NCBI GenBank assembly: GCA_026389845.1
Contig: JAPLHB010000113.1
Coordinates: 1-52,801 of the forward strand
DNA: 52,801 nucleotides
Direction: 5' to 3'
DNA from: Chloroflexota bacterium
Lineage (GTDB): Bacteria; Chloroflexota; Anaerolineae; CG2-30-64-16
Positions within the stretch are counted from its first letter, which is position 1; each line of letters begins with the position of its first letter. Position numbers and translations under genes: made by a program. Under the pieces are notes generated by a model. That model was not told the origin of the DNA. It searched no databases and saw only the letters and a list, made by a program, of their open reading frames with translations. This document shows, piece after piece, positions 40,302-49,367 of this stretch.

Positions 40302-42122
40302 ATGGGAGGGCAAGCTAGGCCGGAATTGCCGTTGGGACTGCGCGGGAACTACTACGAGGATACTATTCCCGACACCCTCGAGCTGGTGGATCACGCCCAG
40401 TTGGCGCTGCAGCACTTTGATGCGACCACGGACGAGAAGATCGACTACGAGATGTACTTCGGGGTCGACCCGGTGGATGGGTATGCACTTCACCACGCCG
40501 TTCTAGGCTGTTGCCAACCCAAAGCCATGGAGGCGCTAGCCTTCCTCGAGGTTATGACTGGCAGCACGCTGTATCTGGAGCGTCAGGCCAAGATGGTCGA
40601 CATGATGGTCTCGCTGCTGGGAGAGGATGGCCTGTTCTGGGGACCGGGTGGCCGGCCCGACAAGCCCTGGCTACGCATCTCCGAACCATTCGCCTACATT
40701 CATGGCCAGGGGCGCATGCTTCGGGCCATGATCGCGTGGCAGCAGTACACGGGGGACGCCGCTTGGAAAGGGAGGATTGACCGCCTGGTTGATGGGCTAG
40801 ATCGTCTGATGGTGGTGCACAAGGACGACCATGCCTATTTCCCGATCCATGGCTACCATGAGGGGGACTATTTTCAGAGCTGCTATGTTCGCCGAGGGTA
40901 TAAGGACACGGCAGAGCCTGCCGATGAGAAGGCGGGTGAGGAGGGGTCTCTGTTCAACCACCAGGGGCACCTGCCTGGTGCGCTGGCGAACTGGTACGGT
41001 CTGACGGGCAACGAGCAAGCCCTCCGGCTGGCGGGGGAACTGGTCCGTTTTCTGACCAAGCCGAAGTTTTGGGCTGACTGGCCGGGTGGAGAGTATCCAC
41101 TCGTAGTGGGGGCGGAGCACGCGCACTGGCGTGGTCATTTTCATGGGCATGTGAATGCTCTGCGGGCGATCCTGGAGTACGCCATCGCCAGCAATGATGC
41201 GCGTCTCAAGGCCTTCGTGCGAGACGGCTATGAATGGGCACGGCAGTCTGGGTTCGCTCGCATTGGCTACGTGGGAGATGGCCAGGGGTGTGGCTGCGCG
41301 CGACTGATCGGACTGGCCGTGAAGCTCTCCGATGCCGGCGTGGGGGACTATTGGGAGGACGTGGATCAGTACATCCGCAACCATGGCATAGAGTTGCAGG
41401 TCGTTCCCGAAGAGGTGGCGGTACTGCGCAGTCTCCCGCCAGAGCCGCGCCCCCTGCGTAGGCGCGCCATCCCCGACGTAGTCAGCGACCCGCTGCTCGA
41501 ACGCGCTGTCGGCGGCTTTGGGCTCCAACCATCAAAGCGGGTGGTCTTCATCTGTTGTTCCACCCATGGTGCCATGGGTCTGTACTATGCCTGGGATGGG
41601 ATAGTGCGCCAGCAGGATGGGACCGTGCGGGTGAACCTTCTGCTGAACCGGGCTTCCCGCTGGGTAGATGTCTACAGCTATCTCCCCTATGAGGGGAGGG
41701 TTGTCCTCAAGAACAAGAGCCTGAGAGAAGTCTTTGTTCGCATCCCCCTCTGGGTAGACCGCAAGGCCGTGCGCTGCACCGTGGGGCAGCAGGAACTGCC
41801 GGCGGTGTGGTTCGGCAACTACCTGCGCTTCGAGAACCTGACGCCAGGCGACGCACTGACGATTGAGTTCCCTGTGGTGGAGACGACGGAGCAGTGGACT
41901 GTGCCGGACCTAACCAAGTGGGCCAAGGAGGAGACAACCAGTCGGGTCCACACCTGTCGCTTCAGGGGCAACACGCTTGTCAGCATCTCCCCTCCCCTGG
42001 TGCCCGATCCGTCAGTGCAGCCCGGTCTGCCCCTCTACAGCCGACGAGGTACTCTGGACGGTGACCAGGCCCCGACGAGGAAGGTCCAGCGCTATGTCTC
42101 ACCAGTGGTATTCCGTTGGTAG
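40302..42122 (+). CDS. GH127-like (DUF1680-type) protein with a CxC...CC metal-site pattern
   Basis: A 606-residue (alpha/alpha)6-barrel protein with a C-terminal beta domain. SEPFAYIHGQGRMLRAM and GHFHGHVNALRAILEYA are barrel helices; VNLLLNRASRWVDVYSYLP and FVRIPLWVDRKAV belong to the beta domain. Cys418-Cys419 (FICCSTHGAM) lie where GH127 enzymes have their paired cysteines. At the E-x-C position it reads GQGCGCARL (Cys330, Cys332), so the Glu ligand is missing and a Cys two residues earlier may replace it. GGAGG lies eight bases before ATG 40302. No signal peptide. It may be a beta-L-arabinofuranosidase relative or a different activity. A DppC remnant follows. Confidence 0.7.
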   Translation: MGGQARPELPLGLRGNYYEDTIPDTLELVDHAQLALQHFDATTDEKIDYEMYFGVDPVDGYALHHAVLGCCQPKAMEALAFLEVMTGSTLYLERQAKMVDMMVSLLGEDGLFWGPGGRPDKPWLRISEPFAYIHGQGRMLRAMIAWQQYTGDAAWKGRIDRLVDGLDRLMVVHKDDHAYFPIHGYHEGDYFQSCYVRRGYKDTAEPADEKAGEEGSLFNHQGHLPGALANWYGLTGNEQALRLAGELVRFLTKPKFWADWPGGEYPLVVGAEHAHWRGHFHGHVNALRAILEYAIASNDARLKAFVRDGYEWARQSGFARIGYVGDGQGCGCARLIGLAVKLSDAGVGDYWEDVDQYIRNHGIELQVVPEEVAVLRSLPPEPRPLRRRAIPDVVSDPLLERAVGGFGLQPSKRVVFICCSTHGAMGLYYAWDGIVRQQDGTVRVNLLLNRASRWVDVYSYLPYEGRVVLKNKSLREVFVRIPLWVDRKAVRCTVGQQELPAVWFGNYLRFENLTPGDALTIEFPVVETTEQWTVPDLTKWAKEETTSRVHTCRFRGNTLVSISPPLVPDPSVQPGLPLYSRRGTLDGDQAPTRKVQRYVSPVVFRW

Positions 42123-42149
42123 GCCGGTCCCGACTTGCCTGAGAAAGGA

Positions 42150-42310
42150 CCATTACGGACCACTTGAACCAGGCCAAGACCTTGACGACGCTTGCTGAGA
42201 TGCCCTGGGTATGGGCGCCGCCGGGCGTGTTCGTCTTGGGTACGGGGCTAGCGATCAGCTTCATCGGGGACGGGCTGCGCGACGCGCTGGATCCGCGCAT
42301 GAAGGTTTGA
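42150..42310 (+). pseudogene. Remnant of an oligopeptide-type ABC permease (DppC C-terminus)
   Basis: In one frame the sequence reads LAEMPWVWAPPGVFVLGTG and then LAISFIGDGLRDALDPRMKV before TGA at 42308-42310. This is the hallmark C-terminus of DppC/OppC permeases (the xxxGDGLRDALDPR motif). No start codon, no upstream permease sequence and no partner genes are nearby. It is the leftover of a deleted transporter operon. Confidence 0.75.
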
Positions 42311-42502
42311 CTCCAGCAGGCAGTAGACAAGATTGACTTGTACACGCCACACATTTGCGCTCGGCGTTTTTTAGCAAACGATTCGACGAACTCTGGATGA
42401 AGGTGTACAACGCGCCCCAAGCCTGAAACGCACCCACTCGCAGGCGCGGCCCTTGACGAAGTGGGAAAGTGTGGTAGGATGAAAATGGCAAAATCAGGGA
42501 GA
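42311..42502. other. Intergenic stretch with TTGTACAC inverted pair and possible promoter
   Basis: TTGTACAC (42338-42345) and GTGTACAA (42403-42410) are perfect inverted copies 57 bases apart, possibly paired operator half-sites. TTGACG (42452-42457) and TAGGAT (42474-42479), spaced 16 bases, resemble a promoter for the next gene, giving a start near 42486. Confidence 0.4.
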
Positions 42503-43519
42503 ATGCGCGTGGACCGATACAGCGACTATCAGGCGGCAATCGGGAGGGGTGTAGCCTGGCTGCTAGAGGAGCAGCGCTCGGATGGCAGCTTTTCGGCCCC
42601 GGACGAGGGTGTGGATTCGTTCTACAAGATCCCTTACGCTTTCGGCGTCACGGGTCAGGCTCCCGCCGCCCAACGGCTGCTGGACTGGGTGGCCTGTCAC
42701 TGCTTCACGGCAGAGGGCGACCTGCGCAGCCCGGCGCGCAAGAGCCAGGGAGACTTTCATCGCGAGTTCTACACCTACGCCAACAGTTGGCTGGTCATCG
42801 GCTGCCAGCGGCTGGGACGTTTTGATCTGGCCTATCGGGGGCTGGGGTTCATCCTGCGCTTCCAGGATCCCCGCACCGGCGGCTTCTTCGCCGAGCCTGA
42901 CTTTCTGGCCGCCGGGAGAGGCCGCCAGGACATCGTTTGTGCCAGCCAGGGCGGGCTGGCCTGCTTGTACCTGGGCCAGTTGGAGGCAGCCCGGCGAGCG
43001 GGGGAGTTTCTCCTGGAGTTGATCGGGCTCCAGCCGGAGCCAGAGCGCCGTCTCTACGCCACCCTGGACCCGGCCGAAGGGCTCGTCACCCGCTACCCTG
43101 AAGACAAGGCGCTGCGGCACGTCGTGGACGCTGCCAGTCCCACTCAATGGTACTTCTACCCGGGCATCGCCATGGGCTTCCTCGGTCAACTCTACCGGGC
43201 CACCGGCGAGCGGCACTATCTGGAGGCAGCGGCCAGGTACTTCGCCTTCACGACCCGCTGCCAGGGCGACGTCTATCAGACGCCACCCAGCGGCAAGATC
43301 GGCTGGGGGGCCTCCGTGCTGTATGCTATCACAGGTGAGCCGCACTATCGCCAGGCTGCCGAGGAGGTGGGCGATTACCTGGTGGGCTCTCAACAACCCG
43401 GCGGCTGGTGGCAATCGCCGACCTCAGATCCGGCCCTACGCTACATCTGGCACGACTTTACCGCCGAGTTTGTGGTCTGGCTCTCCGAGATCGTCCAGAA
43501 CCTGGCTTACCGGGGATAG
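42503..43519 (+). CDS. Alpha/alpha-toroid protein (squalene-cyclase/six-hairpin glycosidase-like), function unknown
   Basis: About 338 residues of repeated helical hairpins. WLLEEQRSDGSF near the N-terminus, FRFQDPRTGGFF-like sequence (ILRFQDPRTGGFFAEP), ASQGGLACLYLG and GSQQPGGWWQSP are glycine/aromatic turns typical of (alpha/alpha) barrels such as terpene cyclases and unsaturated-glycan or GH88/GH105-type enzymes. No catalytic motif I can assign. The start is uncertain: ATG 42503 is used; GTG 42509 has AGGGAG at ideal spacing, and ATG 42485 and GTG 42461 are also in frame. It lies between a GH127-like gene and a sugar ABC importer, which supports a role in glycan use. Soluble, no signal peptide. 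Confidence 0.65.
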   Translation: MRVDRYSDYQAAIGRGVAWLLEEQRSDGSFSAPDEGVDSFYKIPYAFGVTGQAPAAQRLLDWVACHCFTAEGDLRSPARKSQGDFHREFYTYANSWLVIGCQRLGRFDLAYRGLGFILRFQDPRTGGFFAEPDFLAAGRGRQDIVCASQGGLACLYLGQLEAARRAGEFLLELIGLQPEPERRLYATLDPAEGLVTRYPEDKALRHVVDAASPTQWYFYPGIAMGFLGQLYRATGERHYLEAAARYFAFTTRCQGDVYQTPPSGKIGWGASVLYAITGEPHYRQAAEEVGDYLVGSQQPGGWWQSPTSDPALRYIWHDFTAEFVVWLSEIVQNLAYRG

Positions 43520-43723
43520 GGGCGATCTTATAGTGGCTTGGTGCGGGCTAACGCCGCAACCACCGAGGGCATCTGCGTGTCTTCGGTCGTGCAAATCCGT
43601 GAGATGAAAGGAGAGTGATTCAGCGATCTGCTACCGTTCGTGATCATCGTGCGGGAGATGATCGCCCCCGTATTCTTCCAAGCGGATTCTTGAGGAACCA
43701 CACAGACAAGGAGGGTTGCTACG

Positions 43724-45133
43724 ATGGAACAGAGAAGCAAGCGGCTCAGTCGGCGGGAGTTTCTGAAGAGTGCTGCGTTGGTCGCGGGTGCCTCGACCCT
43801 CGCGGCGTGCGCGCCGACCCCAGCGCCCACAGCCACCCCAGTCCCCAAGCAGGCGGCCGCCACCGTGGCGCCGCCCGCTCCCACCGCGGCCCCCACCAAG
43901 CCAAAGGAAAGGGCCAAGCTCGTAATGTGGGCGTCGCAAACCTACACGACCGAGGCCGACGCCCTCATGGACAAGCAGATCAAGGACTGGTGCGCTCAGA
44001 ATAATGTTGACATCGAACTCAACCGGATGGCGGGCGACGTGCGTATTCCGAAGTGGAAGACCGCATTCGAGACCAAACAATTCCCAGACATCGGCGCTTT
44101 CCTGGAGATGAACGACGCAGCGAAGTTCATGCTATCCGGTGTGCTGTTGGAGACGACGGACGTGGTCAACAGGCTGAACAAGCTCGAAGGAGGCTACGTC
44201 GAGGGCGCGCTCAGGGACAGCCGGCGTGCGGATGGGAAGTACTTTATGCTCCCACATTACGCATCGACCGAGGTCTTCTATGTGCGCAAGGACAAGCTGC
44301 AGGAGAAGGGACTGGCGCTGCCTGAGACCTGGGAAGACGTTGTCAACGTTGCCAAGAAGATCACGGTGCCGGGCCAGTTCTGGGGCTGGGGCGCGCAGGT
44401 CGGCACCCCGTCGTGGGACTCGGAAGTGGAGTTCAGCTCGACCTTGTGGGCCTACGGCGGCAAGACCTGGGATGAACAGGGCAAGGTGGCGATTGACTCT
44501 CCCGAGACGCGCACCGTCCTGAACCTCTTCCGCGATGCCTGGAAGGCGGGCGTCATCCCGCCCGACGCCACGATCTGGGACGATTCGGGTAACAACAAGG
44601 CCTACCTGACCGGCATCGTTGGGATGATCTGGAACACACCGAGCGTCCTGGCCTCCATGGAGAAGAACGACCCCGATCTCCTCTCCAAGACGGAGATCAT
44701 GCTGCTTCCGAAGGGGCCGAAGGGGCGTTTCACCTCCGGCTATTACTATCGGGCGGGGATCTTCAGCAGCACGAAGTACCCTGAGGCGGCTCTCGGCCTG
44801 ATGGAGTACCTTACGGCTCCTACGCAATTGCGGCCGGTGTATGACTTGAGCGCCGGCAACATGATGCCGGTGTTCAAAAACATGACGAACGACGACATGT
44901 GGAAGAAGAGCAAGCAGCGCGAGACGGTCGTCAAGATGACCGAGTTCACCGTCCCGCAGGGCTATCCTGGCTCAACCACGCCATGGATTCAGGACGCCTG
45001 GATGGATCACACGGTCTGCAAGATGTTCAACCGGGTCATGGGTGACGGCTGGGACAACGAGAAGGCCATTGCCGAGGCCAAGGCCATCTTGCAGAAGTGG
45101 TACGACGATTGGCAGGCGAAGCTGAAGGCATAG
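43724..45133 (+). CDS. ABC transporter sugar-binding lipoprotein
   Basis: A 469-residue extracytoplasmic binding protein (family 1). SRREFLKSAALVAGASTLAAC gives a twin-arginine signal and lipobox with Cys at about residue 29. A Pro/Thr/Ala-rich linker (about 30-62) follows, then the two-lobed fold starting KLVMWASQTYTTEADAL. LPHYASTEVFYVRKDKLQEKG and YGGKTWDEQGKVAIDSPETR are typical of sugar-binding proteins. AAGGAGGG precedes ATG 43724. Two MalF/MalG-type permeases follow after a 410-base gap that contains a hairpin and a repeat. The ATPase is absent, as is common where one MsmX/MalK-like ATPase serves many importers. Ligand unknown, probably an oligosaccharide. Confidence 0.9.
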   Translation: MEQRSKRLSRREFLKSAALVAGASTLAACAPTPAPTATPVPKQAAATVAPPAPTAAPTKPKERAKLVMWASQTYTTEADALMDKQIKDWCAQNNVDIELNRMAGDVRIPKWKTAFETKQFPDIGAFLEMNDAAKFMLSGVLLETTDVVNRLNKLEGGYVEGALRDSRRADGKYFMLPHYASTEVFYVRKDKLQEKGLALPETWEDVVNVAKKITVPGQFWGWGAQVGTPSWDSEVEFSSTLWAYGGKTWDEQGKVAIDSPETRTVLNLFRDAWKAGVIPPDATIWDDSGNNKAYLTGIVGMIWNTPSVLASMEKNDPDLLSKTEIMLLPKGPKGRFTSGYYYRAGIFSSTKYPEAALGLMEYLTAPTQLRPVYDLSAGNMMPVFKNMTNDDMWKKSKQRETVVKMTEFTVPQGYPGSTTPWIQDAWMDHTVCKMFNRVMGDGWDNEKAIAEAKAILQKWYDDWQAKLKA

Positions 45134-45154
45134 TCTGCCGCGTCATCGCTGGGT

Positions 45155-45208
45155 AGCCGGCCTCCGGACTCTGTCTAGGCCCTCGTGCGATCACTGCGGG
45201 GGCCGGCT
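45155..45208 (+). terminator. Hairpin after the binding-protein gene
   Basis: AGCCGGCC (45155-45162) pairs with GGCCGGCT (45201-45208) across a 38-base loop, followed by CGTTTCATTTCC. It begins 22 bases after the stop. It may attenuate transcription so that the binding protein is made in excess of the permeases. Confidence 0.5.
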
Positions 45209-45281
45209 CGTTTCATTTCCACCTGAGGATCGCTCACGCAGGGGCGATGGAGCAGTTCCAAATGTGGACTGGGAAGCGAAC

Positions 45282-45490
45282 GTCATTCTGAGCGGGTCAG
45301 CCTCGGGCCTCTCGTTACGGCGTGAAACCAGCGAAGAATCCCTTCGTTGCACTCAGGGCAGGCTCTTCACTGCGTTCAGAGCTTGTCCTGAACACGGTGA
45401 GGGAACAAGTTCTTCTTCATGCGGAGCTGAGACCCTTCGCTGGACTAACGCCGCAACGTAATTCACGAGACAAATCCGCTCAGGGTGACA
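45282..45490. repeat. Interspersed TGTCATTCTGAGCG repeat, copy E (longest)
   Basis: It begins GTCATTCTGAGCGGGTCAG and ends AATCCGCTCAGGGTGACA. The centre is longer than other copies, with CACTCAGGGCAGGCTCTTC and CAGAGCTTGTCCTGAACACG insert-like segments. It lies within the 410-base gap between the binding-protein and permease genes of one importer. Confidence 0.85.
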
Positions 45491-45542
45491 TTCGTTCTTA
45501 TTTCCGATCAAGTCTTTTGTCTTGAGCTAAGGAGACCTGCTG

Positions 45543-46475
45543 ATGGAGACTTCGCACGCCGATGCAGCGCAGCGGCCGAGTTGGCGCGGCCTGCTCCGAA
45601 AGAAGCTGGGGCGCGATTTCGCCCTGGGCTATCTGTTGCTCTTGCCGCTGGTAGTTGTGTTATTCGGGCTCCTTGCCTATCCCATTGTTACCGCGCTGGG
45701 CATCACACTCCAGGACAAGACGATCGGCATGCCGGGTCGCTTCATTTTCTTGGAGAACTACCGCCGGCTCCTGTTCGAAGATAAGGCCTTCTGGCGAGTC
45801 GTGCAGAACACTTTTATTTTCACGATCGGCTCGGTCAGCCTCAAGGCGGTGGTCGGCATGGCATTGGCCCTGGTGCTGAATCGGCGCATTGTGCTGCGGG
45901 GGTTCTTCCGCGGGCTGCTGTTGATGCCGTGGGTAGCGCCGACCGTGGTGACCGCGCTGGCCTGGCGCTGGATCCTCGATCTGATGGGCGTGTTCAACTA
46001 CATCCTGACGAACGTCGGGATCATGAAGCTGCCGATCCCGTGGCTGGCAAGATACGGCCCGGCCATGTTCTCGCTGATCCTGGTCAACGCGTGGCGCGGT
46101 TTTCCCTTCTTCGGCATTACCCTGCTCGCCGGCCTGCAGGCGATCCCACTCGAGCTCTATGAAGCCGCAGAAGTAGACGGCGCCTCCGCCTGGCAGCGCT
46201 TCTGGAGGATCACACTGCCCAGCCTGCGCACCGTCCTGCTCGTTGTGACGATCCTCTCGACCATCTGGACGTTCAACGACTTCTCCATCGTCTGGCTGCT
46301 CACGCGGGGTGGGCCGGTCAATGCGACGGACGTTTTTGCCACCTACACCTACAAAGTGGGTTTTGAGACGTCGCGCCTGGGATACGGTGAAACGGTTTCG
46401 GTGATCCTGGCTCCGGTGCTCATCATCATCATCCTGATCTTGTCGCCGCTGATGCTGCGAGGGGAGAGTGAATGA
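45543..46475 (+). CDS. ABC sugar permease, MalF type
   Basis: A 310-residue inner-membrane permease with six predicted transmembrane helices; the N-terminus is cytoplasmic and basic. The EAA loop that meets the ATPase is YEAAEVDGASAWQRFWRITLP. It belongs to the binding-protein-dependent sugar permease family. AAGGAG precedes ATG 45543. Its stop overlaps the start of the MalG-type gene by four bases (ATGA), so the two are translationally coupled and likely form a heterodimer. Confidence 0.9.
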   Translation: METSHADAAQRPSWRGLLRKKLGRDFALGYLLLLPLVVVLFGLLAYPIVTALGITLQDKTIGMPGRFIFLENYRRLLFEDKAFWRVVQNTFIFTIGSVSLKAVVGMALALVLNRRIVLRGFFRGLLLMPWVAPTVVTALAWRWILDLMGVFNYILTNVGIMKLPIPWLARYGPAMFSLILVNAWRGFPFFGITLLAGLQAIPLELYEAAEVDGASAWQRFWRITLPSLRTVLLVVTILSTIWTFNDFSIVWLLTRGGPVNATDVFATYTYKVGFETSRLGYGETVSVILAPVLIIIILILSPLMLRGESE

Positions 46476-47317
46476 TGGAAAGCAGGCGTAAATACAGTCC
46501 GCTCAGCCAGGTTCTTACGTACGTTGTCCTGGCCGTCTTCGTCGTGGTGGCGTTGTTTCCCTTCTATTGGATGGCGCTTACTTCTTTTCGCACGCCGAAA
46601 GGCGTGTACGTCCGCGAGAACATGCTGGTCCCGCGCAACCTCACCCTGGAGAACTACCAGTACATCTTCAGTCAACGGCCGACTTTGATATGGCTGCGGA
46701 ACAGCGCGTTTGTCGGCCTGGGCAGCAGCCTTCTATCGGTCACGATTGGCGTCCTCGGCGGCTACGCGGTCGTGCGTCTCAAATTCCGCGGCAACCGCTC
46801 GATGGCCAAGGCGATCTTGTTCACCTACCTTGTACCCAGCTCGCTTCTGTTTATCCCAATGTTCATTTTGATGCACAGACTGGGCCTGATCAATAGCCTA
46901 TGGGGCCTCATGCTGACCTATCAGTCGTTCAATGTCCCATTTTGCACCTGGCTGATCCTGGGCTACTTCCGCAGCATCCCGGAAGAGCTGGAAGACGCGG
47001 CATTGATTGACGGGTGCAGCAAGCTGGGCGTGCTATTCCGAATTGTCCTGCCCCTGTCCGCGCCGGGGATTGTGACAGCCTTTATCTTCGGCTTCACGAA
47101 CTCGTGGAACGAGTTCCTGTACGTGATCACATTGATCCAGAGCCGTGACCGGATGACTCTTCCTACTGGCCTGGGCAGCTACATCATGGGTGACGTCTTC
47201 CTGTGGGGGCCGCTCATGGCGACAGCTCTCATCACGACCATCCCACCCATCATCCTGTTCATGTTCGTGCAGCGATATGTGGTGTCTGGTATGACGCTGG
47301 GGTCAGTCAAAGGATAA
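46472..47317 (+). CDS. ABC sugar permease, MalG type
   Basis: A 281-residue permease with six predicted helices. The EAA loop is LEDAALIDGCSKLGVLFRIVLP. TNSWNEFLYVITLI and VQRYVVSGMTLGSVKG at the C-terminus are standard for MalG-like proteins. The start at 46472 overlaps the MalF-type stop; GGGGAG lies just upstream. It pairs with the preceding permease and the binding protein at 43724. No nucleotide-binding subunit is in the window. Confidence 0.9.
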   Translation: MMESRRKYSPLSQVLTYVVLAVFVVVALFPFYWMALTSFRTPKGVYVRENMLVPRNLTLENYQYIFSQRPTLIWLRNSAFVGLGSSLLSVTIGVLGGYAVVRLKFRGNRSMAKAILFTYLVPSSLLFIPMFILMHRLGLINSLWGLMLTYQSFNVPFCTWLILGYFRSIPEELEDAALIDGCSKLGVLFRIVLPLSAPGIVTAFIFGFTNSWNEFLYVITLIQSRDRMTLPTGLGSYIMGDVFLWGPLMATALITTIPPIILFMFVQRYVVSGMTLGSVKG

Positions 47318-47335
47318 AAAGGAGTAACCGTTCAG

Positions 47336-47454
47336 CCACAGCGGAGCACTGCGCAACGTGAGCGGAGCTCGCTGCTTTTCGCGGGCGTAGTCGAAGGAGG
47401 CGGAGCGTTCTGCGCGCACAGGCCGCATTCCTTCGGCTGCGCTAAGGAGGGTTT
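47336..47454. repeat. Palindrome-rich intergenic sequence upstream of the second AOR
   Basis: AGCCACAGCGGAGC, GTAGTCGAAGGAGG and CATTCCTTCGGCTGCGCTAAGG resemble parts of the element at 35779-35925 (CAGTCGAAGGATG, CATTCCTTCGGCTGCGCTCAGG). The last part supplies the AAGGAGGG ribosome site for the AOR gene, so translation of that gene may rely on repeat-derived sequence. Confidence 0.5.
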
Positions 47455-47457
47455 GCA

Positions 47458-49365
47458 ATGGTTGGAGGATACATGGGGCGGCTCTTGTTCGCCGATCTGA
47501 ACACGGAAGCCCTGCACGAAGAAGCACTAGACGAAAGATTGGCCCGTGATTTCCTGGGCGGCTACGGCCTGGGGGCCAGGATCCTTTACAGTAGACAGCG
47601 CGGCGGTGTGGACCCCCTGGGGCCGGAGAACACCCTGGGCTTCCTCACCGGACCCCTCACGGGCACGCCAGCGCTGGGAGGCTCCCGCTTTGTGATAGTG
47701 GGCAAATCGCCTCTCACCGGCACCTGGGGTGACGCCAACTGCGCCGGCTACTTTGGGCCACATCTCAAATTCGCCGGCTTCGATGGGGTTTTCTTCACCG
47801 GCATTGCTCCCAAACCGGTCTACCTGCTCATCGAAGACGGCACGGCCAAGTTGTGCGACGCGGGGACCCTTTGGGGCCTGGACTCGGCGGAGACCGACGA
47901 CGCCTTGAAGGCCGCTCACGGCAAGGAGGCTCAGGTTGCCTGCATCGGCCCGGCCGGGGAGAAGGGATCGCTCATCGCCTGCGTGATGCACGACAAAGGG
48001 CGGGCGGCGGGGCGCTCCGGCCTGGGGGCGGTGATGGGCAGCAAGCGGCTCAAGGCCATCGTCGTGCAGGCCGCAAGCTCCTCGTCCGCGAGGCCGTCTC
48101 GGGGCGGCCAGACCACAGTGCCCCTGGCCGATGCTTCTGCCATGAACGCCTTGCGGGCTAAATATCAGGCCACCATGACCGGCCCCTTCGCCGAGCTCTT
48201 CCGGAGGTACGGTACGGCCGGGATCACGGCAGACTGCGCCGACCTGAACGATTCGCCGGTGAAGAACTGGACTGGCGTAGGCCCGGTGGATTTCCCCACC
48301 GCCTCTCGAATCAGCGATGACGCCGTCATCCGCTACCAGGAGAAGAAATACGCCTGCTACCGTTGCCCCCTCGGCTGCGGCGGGCTCGTGCGGGTGGCCG
48401 AGGGGCCCTACGCCGTGCTCAAGGGCCACAAGCCGGAGTACGAGACTCTCTCCTCCTTCGGCATCCTGGCCTTGAACGACAATGTGGAGTCCATCATCAC
48501 GGCCAACGACCTGTGTAACCGCTATGGCCTGGACACCATCTCTGCCGGGGCGAGCATCGCCTTTGCCATAGAATGTTACGAGAACGGCATTCTGACCACG
48601 ACCGATACCGGCGGCCTTGAGCTGAGCTGGGGCAACCATGCTGCGATCGTGACCCTGCTCCACCAGATCGGCCGGCGGGAAGCCCTGGGTGATCTCCTGG
48701 CCGATGGGGTCAAACGGGCGGCCGAGCGCATCGGCAAAGGGGCAGAGGTCTTCGCTGTGCATGTAGCCGGCCAGGAACCGGGAATGCACGACCCCAAGTG
48801 CTGTCCCGGCCTGGGTACCACCTACCAGTTGGATGCTACGCCGGGCCGGCATACCCAGGGCGGGGCAGGGGTCGGCGGCTTCGAGGACTCCTGGAAGGCG
48901 AGCCTGGGGGTCCTTCCCCTCACGACGGACCAGGACTACGCTGGTAAGGGGGCCTTCTACAAGCGGGCCGCCTGCATGGTGCACGTGGTCAACGCCGCCG
49001 GCCTCTGCCTCTTCCCCTGGTACACGATGGACCCAGCGAACGTGCCGGAGTTCCTGACGGCGGCCACCGGTTGGCCCCTGGACATGGAGGCCTGCCTCAA
49101 GATCGGTGAGCGCATCGCCAACATGCGCCAGGCCTTCAACAGCCGGGAGGGCTTTAATCCCCTGGCTCATCCGCTGATGGGACGTATCGTCGGTCCGCCG
49201 CCTCTGCCGGCCGGCGCCACGGCCGGAGTGGTACTGGACATGAAGACCTTGACCGGTGATTTCCTGGCAGCCATGGACTGGGACCCGGTCACAGCCAAGC
49301 CCAGGGCGAGCAAGCTGGTGGAATTGGGGCTGGAGGATGTGGCCGGGGACCTGTGGCAGGAGTAA
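47458..49365 (+). CDS. Aldehyde:ferredoxin oxidoreductase (tungsten type), second copy
   Basis: A 635-residue AOR-family enzyme, paralogous to the one at 37125. The N-terminus YMGRLLFADLNTEALHEEAL, GPENTLGFLTGPLTG and GRSGLGAVMGSKRLKA are family signatures. The [4Fe-4S] ligands are Cys300, Cys303 and Cys307 (CYRCPLGC) with Cys517 as the fourth (AAGLCLFPW). GLDTISAGASIAFAIECYENG matches the first copy closely. AAGGAGGG lies seven bases before ATG 47458. Its stop is two bases from the E1alpha start, so it is co-translated with a 2-oxoacid dehydrogenase. Both would handle carbon from the same aldehyde or oxo-acid. Needs a pterin cofactor, whose synthesis genes are not here. Confidence 0.88.
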   Translation: MVGGYMGRLLFADLNTEALHEEALDERLARDFLGGYGLGARILYSRQRGGVDPLGPENTLGFLTGPLTGTPALGGSRFVIVGKSPLTGTWGDANCAGYFGPHLKFAGFDGVFFTGIAPKPVYLLIEDGTAKLCDAGTLWGLDSAETDDALKAAHGKEAQVACIGPAGEKGSLIACVMHDKGRAAGRSGLGAVMGSKRLKAIVVQAASSSSARPSRGGQTTVPLADASAMNALRAKYQATMTGPFAELFRRYGTAGITADCADLNDSPVKNWTGVGPVDFPTASRISDDAVIRYQEKKYACYRCPLGCGGLVRVAEGPYAVLKGHKPEYETLSSFGILALNDNVESIITANDLCNRYGLDTISAGASIAFAIECYENGILTTTDTGGLELSWGNHAAIVTLLHQIGRREALGDLLADGVKRAAERIGKGAEVFAVHVAGQEPGMHDPKCCPGLGTTYQLDATPGRHTQGGAGVGGFEDSWKASLGVLPLTTDQDYAGKGAFYKRAACMVHVVNAAGLCLFPWYTMDPANVPEFLTAATGWPLDMEACLKIGERIANMRQAFNSREGFNPLAHPLMGRIVGPPPLPAGATAGVVLDMKTLTGDFLAAMDWDPVTAKPRASKLVELGLEDVAGDLWQE

Positions 49366-49367
49366 AT

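Noticed and set aside
43611..43692. Short frame reading DLLPFVIIVREMIAPVFF, similar to the start of FTR1-type iron permeases
   Set aside because: Only about 24 codons, no start codon in a good context, and no further permease sequence; may be chance or an untraceable relic.
47527..49170. A 547-codon minus-strand frame opposite the second AOR
   Set aside because: Shadow of the AOR gene; low-complexity composition and no recognisable domain.
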